Below are positions 54,069 to 62,237 of a DNA stretch of 64,000 nt, one piece after another; the first letter of the stretch is position 1; each line of letters opens with the position of its first letter. Below the pieces are notes generated by a model. It worked only from the letters and a program-made list of their open reading frames with translations, made no database searches and had not been told where the DNA came from. The DNA comes from Calditrichales bacterium MX18-03 (GTDB lineage Bacteria > Bacillota > Clostridia > Lutisporales > Lutisporaceae): positions 558,001 to 622,000 of the forward strand of contig JAJGRE010000002.1 in the NCBI GenBank assembly GCA_021083345.1, read 5' to 3'. The translations under genes and the position numbers were made by a program.

Positions 54069-54902
54069 CTATCCCGCAAAGCCTTCACCGACAATCCCGA
54101 TACTTGGATTGATATAGATGAAGCATGCCGGGTCCAATTCTTTTGCATAGTCCTTCAGCGCAATCAGCTCCTGATTGCTGACTATGGTCTTGATCAGCAT
54201 GTGCTCCTGTTGATTATATGAGCCGATAGCTTTCATGAAAGTTGCACCCCTGCTCAGATCCTTATGGATGAACTCCGTAATCTCCATGTACTTACCGGAT
54301 ATAATCGTCACTTCGTAGTCCCGCCGGAAGCCCGTCACGATGAAATCCGTCACTTTACCGGAAATATAAATGGAAATCATGGAATATAGCAGGTTATTCA
54401 GCGTAATATTGGGAAGCAGCAAAGAGGAGGATACGATGATAAGGTTCTGTACAGTGAAAAACACACCCAGTGAAATCCCGTATTTCCGCTTCAGATACAA
54501 TCCCACCAATGCCTCCGGCCCGTTGGCTACCCCCAGTCGCAAAATGACTCCCCCGGATATCCCGAATAATATGCCTGAAACCAATGCTGCCAGCACCACA
54601 TCAATCTGCGGCACCGGAAATACTTTGACAATGCCCAGCAATACCGTGAAAAGGGCAAAGCTGGCAAAAGCATAAACAATTTGCTTGAAGCCATATGTCA
54701 CATAGGCCCAGACCAGTATGGGCAGACTCAACACAGCCAATACAAGCTGTATGTTGATGGAGTACCATTTGGTAATGACGGTGGCTATGCCGCCAAGACC
54801 TCCCGCTATCAGATTGCTGGGCAGCAAGACATTATTGAATGAATATGCGCCGATAAGTGCGCCCAAAACCAAAGACAATGCGATCTTAACCGCTTTTTTC
54901 AT
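54069..54902 (-). CDS. YitT-family membrane protein (DUF161-DUF2179)
   Basis: A 277-residue protein. Five or six N-terminal helices ('GALIGAYSFNNVLLPSNLIA', 'GISGGVILRLGVANGPEALV') form the YitT module; the C-terminal 80 residues are the soluble DUF2179 domain ('VTIISGKYMEITEFIHKDLS', 'RGATFMKAIGSYNQQEHMLI'). Family function is not established. Upstream of the Fe-S AKR gene in one probable operon. Confidence 0.9.
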   Translation of the reverse strand: MKKAVKIALSLVLGALIGAYSFNNVLLPSNLIAGGLGGIATVITKWYSINIQLVLAVLSLPILVWAYVTYGFKQIVYAFASFALFTVLLGIVKVFPVPQIDVVLAALVSGILFGISGGVILRLGVANGPEALVGLYLKRKYGISLGVFFTVQNLIIVSSSLLLPNITLNNLLYSMISIYISGKVTDFIVTGFRRDYEVTIISGKYMEITEFIHKDLSRGATFMKAIGSYNQQEHMLIKTIVSNQELIALKDYAKELDPACFIYINPSIGIVGEGFAG

Positions 54903-55087
54903 TGTATACCCCCTTGCAGACAGTCCTCGAACAAATCGAATACTCTATATTTAGTCATAATTATACATGAGATTAAAGGATAAGGGAATGGTGGTAATTA
55001 TTTCAAGCAAAAAAGCTGCCCCATCGGCTGTAAAACAGGGTGCTTTTGCGGTATAATGGTTCAGTAATCATAATGGCGGAGGGTATC

Positions 55088-55261
55088 ATGATAAAAGTTG
55101 ACAAGGATACAGTAAAATTTGAAGGCTATGAATTGGAGAACCTGATGGTACTCTTGGAGCAAGTGGTGGATAACGCGATTATCGATCCCAATAGCCGGGA
55201 GTTTGCCGTGGGCTTCCTGGAGGCTTTCAGAACGTGCTTTGGAAAAGATGAAAGCAAATAA
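55088..55261 (+). CDS. Small hypothetical protein
   Basis: A 57-residue acidic, helical protein ('GYELENLMVLLEQVVDNAII', 'FAVGFLEAFRTCFG'). ATG 55088 has GGAGGG five bases upstream; the longer frame from 55040 is unlikely. No motif recognised. It ends 11 bases before a long perfect palindrome. Probably real because of its ribosome site. Confidence 0.5.
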   Translation: MIKVDKDTVKFEGYELENLMVLLEQVVDNAIIDPNSREFAVGFLEAFRTCFGKDESK

Positions 55262-55272
55262 TAAGTAAATCA

Positions 55273-55328
55273 GGGACGGTTCTTGAATTGAATGACAAAT
55301 GCTTGTCATTCAATTCAAGAACCGTCCC
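55273..55328. repeat. Long perfect palindrome, REP/MITE-like
   Basis: Perfect 26-bp inverted repeat with a four-base loop, ends GGGACGGTTCT/AGAACCGTCCC, followed by CCTTTTT on the plus strand. Ends of this kind (GGGACGGTTCT) recur in scattered repeats of Clostridia. It can also end transcription for the small gene upstream and for the EIIC gene convergent to it. Confidence 0.75.
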
Positions 55329-55350
55329 CCTTTTTACCTTCAGCCTCTGA

Positions 55351-56388
55351 TTATCGGTTCAGCTTCATGTCGCCGAATTTGATCCAGCCTTTTTTCCGCA
55401 TGTATTCGGAAATAATCAGTGTCAGAACGGCCGGCAGGATGAAATGCAGTAAAGCGATTTTGCCTATGATCATCATTGCCGGCTCCTGCCCGCCCATGAC
55501 GGCCATGGTGGCAAACTGCCCCACCAGTCCGCTTGTGCCCATACCGGCACCGATGCTGTTGTTCTGCATTTTGAAAACAACAATCGCCAACGGTCCGACA
55601 AAAGCACTGGCCAAGGTCGGCGGCACCCAGATCCATGGGTTCTTGATGATGTTGGGCACCTGCAGCATGGAAGTACCCAAGCCCTGTGCAATGGCACCGC
55701 CTATACCGTTCTCCCTGTAGCTGGCAACGGCAAAGCCGATCATCTGTGTCGCACAGCCCGCTACCGATGCTCCTGCCGCCAGGCCGCTGAGGCCCAGAGA
55801 AATTGCCAAAGCAGCGCTGCTTATCGGCAGAGTCAGGATCATGCCCATCAATACCGATACAATGACTCCCATGGGAATGGGCTGCAGCTCCGTCGCCCGG
55901 TTGATGACCTCTCCCAGCCCCTTCATGATGGTAGTCATGACAGGACCCACAAAAACACCGGCCAAGCCGCCGATCAATATGGTTCCCGCTGGAACCAGCA
56001 CAATGTCCACCTTGGTCTTTCCCGAAATCAGCTTGGAGAATTCGGCGCCCAGCAGTGCTGCTACAAAAGCGCCTACCGGCTCGCCCACCTTTACCAGAAA
56101 AGCGCCTCCCTCTCCCGGTGCTATAGTGCCCGCTCCGATGGCGCCTGTAACGATTGATGCAAATACACCCAAAGGTGGCGCTTTCACACTGAAGGCAACC
56201 CCCGCGCCAATAGCCGGGCCCATCATGAACTGTGCCACTCTGCCGAACTTGCTCACCATCTCGATATGGGAATAATCGCCTATCTGTTTCAGGATCAGTC
56301 CGATGATCAAGGATGAGAAAAGCCCCAGTGCCATACCGTTCAAGGCCTGGGTGATGTAGTCCCTGAAAGAAACCTTTTTTGTCTCCAT
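55351..56388 (-). CDS. PTS EIIC-like membrane protein (PTS_EIIC_2)
   Basis: A 345-residue membrane protein with about nine helices rich in Gly and Ala ('MMGPAIGAGVAFSVKAPPLG', 'GTIAPGEGGAFLVKVGEPVG', 'PISSAALAISLGLSGLAAG'). It matches the family annotated as PTS sugar transporter subunit IIC in Firmicutes, but no EIIA, EIIB or HPr genes are near and it has no phosphorylation domain, so it may be an independent transporter. ATG 56388 has GGGAGGATAAGC upstream; the frame to 56502 is an artefact. Confidence 0.82.
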   Translation of the reverse strand: METKKVSFRDYITQALNGMALGLFSSLIIGLILKQIGDYSHIEMVSKFGRVAQFMMGPAIGAGVAFSVKAPPLGVFASIVTGAIGAGTIAPGEGGAFLVKVGEPVGAFVAALLGAEFSKLISGKTKVDIVLVPAGTILIGGLAGVFVGPVMTTIMKGLGEVINRATELQPIPMGVIVSVLMGMILTLPISSAALAISLGLSGLAAGASVAGCATQMIGFAVASYRENGIGGAIAQGLGTSMLQVPNIIKNPWIWVPPTLASAFVGPLAIVVFKMQNNSIGAGMGTSGLVGQFATMAVMGGQEPAMMIIGKIALLHFILPAVLTLIISEYMRKKGWIKFGDMKLNR

Positions 56389-56514
56389 GCTTATCCTCCC
56401 TCTTCTGCTGTAACCACGCCCTGTGACTCTATCACGAATTCTGGTTACTAATATTCTATATCGGAATAAAATCCCCTGCCTGTTTTTATATAGTTTATCC
56501 ATTATTAAGCAAAA

Positions 56515-56549
56515 AAGCCTCTACCCGGGCTTCACCCGGATACAGGCTT
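56515..56549 (-). terminator. Terminator of the hydrogenase operon
   Basis: AAGCCTCTACCCGGG pairing with CCCGGATACAGGCTT (two mismatches), three-to-five-base loop; minus strand continues TTTTTT. It lies 18 bases after the hydA stop. Confidence 0.8.
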
Positions 56550-56566
56550 GATCCGACAGTAACGCT

Positions 56567-58390
56567 TTAGAATTTGCTTCTCTTGGTATAAGTGGTATGA
56601 AGCAGCTCATGGGATTTATGCCCCAGCGGTTTGCCGAGGTACTCATCGTATATGCTCTTGATATCCGGATTCTCATGGGACTTTCTGAGACGCTTTCCCT
56701 CGTCCTCAGCATAGATGGCCTGAATCCGCTTCTTTCTAACCTCATCGTTGGTAGGCCTGGGCTGACCCCCGCCGCTGATGCAGCCGCCGGGGCAGCCCAT
56801 CACTTCAATAAAGTGGTAGGGGCTTTCTCCCTTCCGGATATCATCCATCAGGATGGAAGCGCCTCTAAACCCGCTTGTTGTTGCGACTTTCAGTGTGACG
56901 CCATTTAGAAACGCCCACTCTTTTTTGGCCTCCAGAATGGTCAATTCCGCTGTTTTTATCCTTTCCAGCCCCTGAATGGGCAAAACATGCAGCTTATCGA
57001 AGGGCAGCTCCCTCCCTGTAATGATTTCATATACCGTTCTCAGAGCTGCTTCCATGACACCGCCGGTTGCACCGAAAATATCTGCAGCACCGGAGGATAG
57101 ACCCAGAGGATGGTCGGTTTTACCCTCGGGAAGCGCCATGAAATGGATGCCGGCATCCTTGATCATCTTGGCCAGTTCCCTTGTGGTGATGACCGCATCC
57201 ACGTTGGGAACGCCGTTATTCACCATTTCCGGCCGCGTAATCTCAAATTTCTTGGCCGTACACGGCATGACCGAAACCACGAACATATCCTTTGGGGCTA
57301 CATTGATCCTCTCAGCAAAATAGCTTTTGCACAAAGCACCCAGCATCATATGCGGGGATTTACAGGTGGATAGGTGGCTGATCCCTTCAGGGTAATAATG
57401 CTCGATATATTTGATCCAGCCCGGGCTGCAGCTGGTGATCATCGGAAGCACCGGAACATTGTCCGACGGCTTGAAGCCGGTCTTCTCCAGCTGTTCATTG
57501 CTGATGACCTTCCCTGCGTGCAAAGATCCGACAATTCTGCCCAGCAGCTCGGTGCCTTCCTCCATGATGGTCAGGTCTGCTGTAAAATTGGTATCGAAAA
57601 CATAATCAAAGCCCATTTCCTTTAAGGCACTAACCATCTTGCCCGTCACGATGGTGCCCGGCTGGCAGCCGAACTCCTCTCCCAAGGCTACGCGGATAGC
57701 CGGCGCCGTCTGTACGATCACTGTTTTATCCGGATCCAGCAGCGCTTGCCAGATGGTCTTTGTCGAGTCCTTCTCTTTCAATGCGCCTACTGGACATACG
57801 GTGGTGCATTGGCCGCAGTAGGTACAGGATGCGGAGCCCAAGGGCAGCTCCGGCGACGGGCTGATCTCTGTTGCAAACCCTCTGAATTGGGAATTCAGAA
57901 TGCCCACACCCTGGACTTCATTGCATACCGTCACACACCTTCTGCAAAGAATGCATTTTGAATTGTCTCTGATGATGGAAGGAGAAGTTGCATCAGTGAA
58001 ATCTTTGGATTTTTCTCCTTCAAACCGTGATTCCTCTATCTGGATAAGCTCCCCAAGCTTCTGGAGCTCGCAGCTTTGGTTGCGGGAGCACTGCAGGCAA
58101 TCCCTGGGATGATCCGATAGCATCAGCTCATAAAGCACCTTCCGGGCTCTTCTGACTCTGTCGGAATTAGTCCGGATGACCATGCCCTCGCTGACGGGCG
58201 TGATGCAGGAAGCCTGCAGGTTCTTGGCCCCTTCTACCTCCACCACGCAAACCCTGCATGAGCCTAACTTGTGGACACCCTCCAGGTAGCACAGGCTGGG
58301 TATAAGTATGTTGTTCTGCTTTGCAGCCTCCAGAATGGTGGTTTCTTCTTTTACACATATCTTCTTATTGTTGATTGTCAGGTTTATCAT
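56567..58390 (-). CDS. hydA: [FeFe] hydrogenase catalytic subunit
   Basis: Catalytic subunit of a soluble NAD(P)-linked hydrogenase, 607 aa. N-terminal [2Fe-2S] ('CYLEGVHKLGSCRVCVVEVE'), His-ligated cluster ('HPRDCLQCSRNQSCELQKLG'), two [4Fe-4S] ('CILCRRCVTVC', 'CTYCGQCTTVCPVGAL'). H-cluster motifs are complete: 'TSCSPGWIKYIEHYYPE', 'VMPCTAKKFEITRPEM' and 'VMGCPGGCISGGGQP'. The small C-terminal domain ends 'LLHTTYTKR'. It is the last gene of hydC-hydB-hydA; start ATG 16 bases after hydB. The set matches bifurcating NADH/ferredoxin hydrogenases; bifurcation is inferred. Confidence 0.96.
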   Translation of the reverse strand: MINLTINNKKICVKEETTILEAAKQNNILIPSLCYLEGVHKLGSCRVCVVEVEGAKNLQASCITPVSEGMVIRTNSDRVRRARKVLYELMLSDHPRDCLQCSRNQSCELQKLGELIQIEESRFEGEKSKDFTDATSPSIIRDNSKCILCRRCVTVCNEVQGVGILNSQFRGFATEISPSPELPLGSASCTYCGQCTTVCPVGALKEKDSTKTIWQALLDPDKTVIVQTAPAIRVALGEEFGCQPGTIVTGKMVSALKEMGFDYVFDTNFTADLTIMEEGTELLGRIVGSLHAGKVISNEQLEKTGFKPSDNVPVLPMITSCSPGWIKYIEHYYPEGISHLSTCKSPHMMLGALCKSYFAERINVAPKDMFVVSVMPCTAKKFEITRPEMVNNGVPNVDAVITTRELAKMIKDAGIHFMALPEGKTDHPLGLSSGAADIFGATGGVMEAALRTVYEIITGRELPFDKLHVLPIQGLERIKTAELTILEAKKEWAFLNGVTLKVATTSGFRGASILMDDIRKGESPYHFIEVMGCPGGCISGGGQPRPTNDEVRKKRIQAIYAEDEGKRLRKSHENPDIKSIYDEYLGKPLGHKSHELLHTTYTKRSKF

Positions 58391-58405
58391 CTTTTCACCC
58401 CCCTT

Positions 58406-61400
58406 TTATTGCCTTCGGTCACATCGCAGGCATCTCATGGCTTCCGCAATAGCGTTCAAACGGTGAAAACCCCGTGATACTTCCTCAAAGCTGCGCTGCC
58501 GTGAGTCCATATCGATATAGTTCATCTTGAACCGCTCATGCTCAACCAGCTCGGAGTCGTCCACGGTATCCGGGATCTTGATGGGCTCGCCCTTATTCAG
58601 CTGCCCGTTGCCGCCAAGATACCTGTCAATGGCGCTTGCCGCCTTTTTCCCATCCGCAATGGCCGTGATGACCACATCGGAGCCTCTTACAACATCTCCT
58701 CCGGCAAATACGCCTGCCATGGAAGTCATCAGCGACGCATCCTCGACAACAAAAGTGCCCATCGGGGTTACTTCAACCTCATCCTTTCTGATGAAAGGAA
58801 GGTCGGAGTATTGGCTTACTGCGGGAATGACATAGTCTACATCCAGCGTAAATTCCGAGCCTGCAATCCTGACAGGCTTCTTCCTTCCATCGGAGTCAAA
58901 GCCTGAAAGCCCCATCCGTACACATTTTACCTGCCTTACTTTTTCATCACCCATAAACTCGATAGGTTCCACCAGTTCATGAATGATGATTCCCTCCTCG
59001 ACGGCATCTGAGATTTCACGTTTATCAGCGGGCATATCCTCCATCTTCCTCCGATAGAGGACATGGACTTCATTGACACCCATTCTGACGGCCACTCTGG
59101 CAGCATCTATCGCTGTATTGCCCCCGCCTATGACGGCGACAACGCCTTTGAGCTTGACTTCCTTGCCCAGGTTGACATCCCTGAGAAAATCCAGACCGTG
59201 ATAGACCCCCGGCAGGCCTTCTCCGGTAACCCCCACCTTGTGGGAGAACTGGGTCCCCGTTGCAATATAGATGGCATCATGTTTCCCTTTGATCTCATCA
59301 AAGGCCAGGTCCTTACCTATTTCAGTATGGGTCAGAATTTCGATGCCAACTTGTTTGATGGTGTCGATCTCTTTTTGGAGCACTTCCTTGGGCAGCCGGT
59401 ATTCCGGGATCCCGAATACCAGGACTCCGCCGGCAGCAGGCTGGGACTCATAAACCGTCACATCATAGCCCAGCCTTCCCAGATAATAGGCGCAGGTCAA
59501 GCCTGACGGGCCTGCCCCCACGACCCCTACCGACTTGAACTTCTTGGGAAATACCAGATCGGTGAAGGGCTCGTTATGCTTCATCACTTCATCAGCCGCA
59601 TACCGTTTCAGATCGGCAATGGCGATGGGATCATCCAACTGGCCTCTTCTGCATTTGCTTTCGCAGGGATGAGTGCATACCCTGCCGCATACCGATGGGA
59701 ATGGATTCTCCTGCCTGATAAGGTTGTAGGCATCCTTTACCCTGCCGGCTGCAATGAGCGCCACATAACCCGGTACATTGACATTTGCCGGGCATGCGTT
59801 TTCGCACGGTGAAATGAACAACTCGGAGCATACGCCGGCCCTGCAGTATTTCTTGTCGATATGCTCGTCATATTCGTCTCTGAAATATTTGATGGTGCTC
59901 AGTACAGGATTTGGCGCCGTCTGACCCAGACCGCACAGCGCCGTATCCTTGACCGCCTTTGCGATTTCCTCAAGCCGTTCCACATCCCCTGGCAGGCCTT
60001 TGCCGGCGGTGATCCTTTCAAGGATCTCCAGCATCCGCTTGGTGCCCAGCCTGCAAGCCACGCATTTGCCGCAGGATTCCTCCTGTACAAACTCCATGAA
60101 GTATCGGGCTACATCTACCATGCAGGTATCCTCATCCATGCAGATGAGCCCGCCGGACCCCATGATGGCGCCAAGCTCCACCAGGGAGTCATAATCCACG
60201 GGTGTATTCAGGTGGTCCTTCGTCAGGCAGCCGCCGGAGGGTCCTCCTGTCTGCGCCACCTTGAACTTCTTGCCCTTGGGGATGCCGCCGCCGATGCCGA
60301 AGATGATTTCCCCAAGTGTAACCCCCATGGGGACTTCAATGATCCCTGTGTTGTTGATATCCCCTGCCAAAGCAAAGACCTTCGTCCCTTTGCTCTTGGT
60401 CGTTCCCATCCCAGCAAACCAGCTTGAACCTTTTAAAATGACAATAGGGACATTTCCCAGGGTTTCAACGTTATTGATCACGGTGGGCTTACCAAACAAA
60501 CCGGACACAGATGGGAAGGGCGGCTTCTGCCTTGGTTCCCCGCGTTTTCCTTCAACCGAGCACATCAGCGCTGTTTCTTCACCGCATACGAAAGCCCCTG
60601 CTCCGATCCTAATCTCTATATCGAAATCAAACGTACTTCCGAAGATATTCCTGCCGAGCAGGTTTCTATCTCTTGCTTCCTGGATGGCATACTCCAACCC
60701 CTCTATGGCCAGTGGGTACTCCGCCCGGATATAGACATAGCCTTTATCCGCACCAATGGCATATCCCGCAATGGCCATGCCTTCCAGCACCAGATGCGGG
60801 TTGCCTTCCAGAAGGCTTCTATCCATAAAGGCACCCGGGTCCCCTTCATCGGCGTTGCAGATGACATATTTCTGATCCCCCTTGGACTTTGCCGCCAGCT
60901 GCCACTTCATGCCTGTAGGGAACCCCCCGCCGCCCCTTCCCCGGAGCCCGGATTTTCTGACCTCATCAATAACGTGCTCCGGACTTGATTCCCGGAGCAC
61001 CTTTTCCAGTGCATAATAACCTTCATTGAAAATATATTCGTCAATGGACCTGTAGTTGATCATCCCGCAGTCCCTTAATACAACCTTGTTCTGCCCTTTG
61101 AAAAAGTCAATATCCTTCATATAGGGAACCCTTTGCCCGCTGTTTCTGTTGGTATAGCAGCACTCTTCCACGATCTGCCCTGAAATCAGGTGTTTGCGGA
61201 CAATTTTCTTCATATCCTCAGGTTTCAGCTTGCAGTAAAAAACACCATCCGGCAGCACAGTCATTCTTGGCCCCACATCACAGATGCCGATGCATCCGGT
61301 AAGGCTCAGCTTTACACTTGAAGCAAGACCTGCATTTTCCAGTTCTCTGACCAGTGCATCCCTTACTTCCCCACAGCCGGAGGAAACACAGCCGGTGCCG

Positions 61401-61498
61401 GAGCAGAAAAGCAGCGTCTTCTGATACTTTGCGGACTCTTCTGTGAACTTCTTTTTTACCAATGCCAGGTCTTCCATGCTGTTTATTCTTTCAACCAT
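58406..61498 (-). CDS. hydB: HydB/NuoF-like diaphorase fused to GltD/NfnB-like flavoprotein
   Basis: A 1030-residue fusion. Residues 1-120: thioredoxin-like [2Fe-2S] ('CSGTGCVSSGCGEV', 'LTGCIGICDVGP'). 130-560: NuoF core with FMN/NADH loops ('GLRGRGGGGFPTGMKW', 'NADEGDPGAFMDRSLLEGNP') and a [4Fe-4S] ('ESCGKCVACRLGTKRM'). From about 575: 'CENACPANVNVPGYVALIAA' and 'VCGRVCTHPCESKCRRGQLD', then an FAD fold ('VGAGPSGLTCAYYLGRLGYD'), a second nucleotide site ('IGGGNTAIDAARVAVRMG') and 'GGDVVRGSDVVITAIADG'. This replaces the ferredoxin tail of standard HydB (about 600 aa). Possible extra pyridine-nucleotide entry, as in NfnL. Frame is continuous; no sign of assembly error. Confidence 0.94.
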   Translation of the reverse strand: MVERINSMEDLALVKKKFTEESAKYQKTLLFCSGTGCVSSGCGEVRDALVRELENAGLASSVKLSLTGCIGICDVGPRMTVLPDGVFYCKLKPEDMKKIVRKHLISGQIVEECCYTNRNSGQRVPYMKDIDFFKGQNKVVLRDCGMINYRSIDEYIFNEGYYALEKVLRESSPEHVIDEVRKSGLRGRGGGGFPTGMKWQLAAKSKGDQKYVICNADEGDPGAFMDRSLLEGNPHLVLEGMAIAGYAIGADKGYVYIRAEYPLAIEGLEYAIQEARDRNLLGRNIFGSTFDFDIEIRIGAGAFVCGEETALMCSVEGKRGEPRQKPPFPSVSGLFGKPTVINNVETLGNVPIVILKGSSWFAGMGTTKSKGTKVFALAGDINNTGIIEVPMGVTLGEIIFGIGGGIPKGKKFKVAQTGGPSGGCLTKDHLNTPVDYDSLVELGAIMGSGGLICMDEDTCMVDVARYFMEFVQEESCGKCVACRLGTKRMLEILERITAGKGLPGDVERLEEIAKAVKDTALCGLGQTAPNPVLSTIKYFRDEYDEHIDKKYCRAGVCSELFISPCENACPANVNVPGYVALIAAGRVKDAYNLIRQENPFPSVCGRVCTHPCESKCRRGQLDDPIAIADLKRYAADEVMKHNEPFTDLVFPKKFKSVGVVGAGPSGLTCAYYLGRLGYDVTVYESQPAAGGVLVFGIPEYRLPKEVLQKEIDTIKQVGIEILTHTEIGKDLAFDEIKGKHDAIYIATGTQFSHKVGVTGEGLPGVYHGLDFLRDVNLGKEVKLKGVVAVIGGGNTAIDAARVAVRMGVNEVHVLYRRKMEDMPADKREISDAVEEGIIIHELVEPIEFMGDEKVRQVKCVRMGLSGFDSDGRKKPVRIAGSEFTLDVDYVIPAVSQYSDLPFIRKDEVEVTPMGTFVVEDASLMTSMAGVFAGGDVVRGSDVVITAIADGKKAASAIDRYLGGNGQLNKGEPIKIPDTVDDSELVEHERFKMNYIDMDSRQRSFEEVSRGFHRLNAIAEAMRCLRCDRRQ

Positions 61499-61501
61499 TC
61501 C

Positions 61502-62014
61502 CTATACACCCCCTTTGTTGTACTTATCCAGGATGTGATGCACCTTGTTGGCATTGACTCTTTTATACACCTTGCCGTTAATGCTGATGACAGGCGCCAA
61601 GCCGCACGCACCCAGGCATCTCATCACCTCAAGGGTGAACTTGGAGTCCTTTGTGGTTTCCCCTACATCGATCCCCAGATGCTCCTTCAGCTTTTCCAGT
61701 ATTTTTTTGCCGCCTCTGACATAACAGGCCGTTCCCAGACAAACCCGTACGGTATACTCGCCTTTGGGCTTGGTTGAGAAAAACGAATAAAAGGTAACGA
61801 CGCCGCTGACCTTTGAAATGGGCAGATCCATTTTTTCGGCGATGAAGTTTTGGACCTCATGGGGCAAAAAACCGAAGATGGCCTGCGACATGTGAAGAAT
61901 CTGAATCAGGTTGCTTTCCTTGCCTTCATACTCTTCAATCACATCCTCCAGCAGAGCATACTTCTCCACTTCGCTTAGTTCCCGGCATCCGCATTTTTGA
62001 ATAACCTGCGACAT
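61502..62014 (-). CDS. hydC: HydC/NuoE-like [2Fe-2S] subunit
   Basis: A 170-residue thioredoxin-fold subunit. Cluster ligands in 'VRVCLGTACYVRGGKK' near residue 95 and 'VMRCLGACGLAPVISINGKV' near 135. Helical N-terminus with 'FLPHEVQNFIAEKMDLPISK' is typical of NuoE. ATG 62014 has GGAGGTG upstream; the ATG at 62035 lies before it. First gene of the hydrogenase operon, three bases from hydB; transcription probably starts from the sigma-54 promoter 54 bases upstream. Confidence 0.94.
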   Translation of the reverse strand: MSQVIQKCGCRELSEVEKYALLEDVIEEYEGKESNLIQILHMSQAIFGFLPHEVQNFIAEKMDLPISKVSGVVTFYSFFSTKPKGEYTVRVCLGTACYVRGGKKILEKLKEHLGIDVGETTKDSKFTLEVMRCLGACGLAPVISINGKVYKRVNANKVHHILDKYNKGGV

Positions 62015-62066
62015 TAAAACACCTCCACTATGCAAATACTATGTTTGTTATATAACGAACACATTT

Positions 62067-62082
62067 TGCAAGACTCATGCCG
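62067..62082 (-). promoter_or_regulatory. Sigma-54 (-24/-12) promoter of the hydrogenase operon
   Basis: Minus strand CGGCATGAGTCTTGCA: GG (62081-62080), ten bases, GC (62069-62068), against the consensus TGGCACG-N4-TTGCA (two mismatches). The gene just upstream encodes a sigma-54 activator. Confidence 0.75.
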
Positions 62083-62135
62083 ATTCACCAAAGTCCGCTG
62101 TTCAACGGTTCAGAGCGGGTTGTCCTTCTTTTCTC

Positions 62136-62224
62136 ATGCAGCAGTGCATTAAAGTTCCGCTGCAATGGGAGCAAAACGGCAAAAATAGGTAATGCAGCTG
62201 CGCATTATTAATGCACAGCTGCAT
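62136..62224. promoter_or_regulatory. Three dyad repeats, candidate enhancer sites for the sigma-54 activator
   Basis: ATGCA-GCAG-TGCAT (62136-62149), ATGCA-GCTG-CGCAT (62192-62205) and ATGCA-CAGC-TGCAT (62211-62224): 14-bp dyads of one pattern. They lie about 85 to 160 bases upstream of the expected start of hydrogenase transcription, the usual enhancer range. Sites 2 and 3 together form a 35-base near-palindrome that could also end the regulator transcript. Confidence 0.6.
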
Positions 62225-62237
62225 TGGAGGGGCACCT

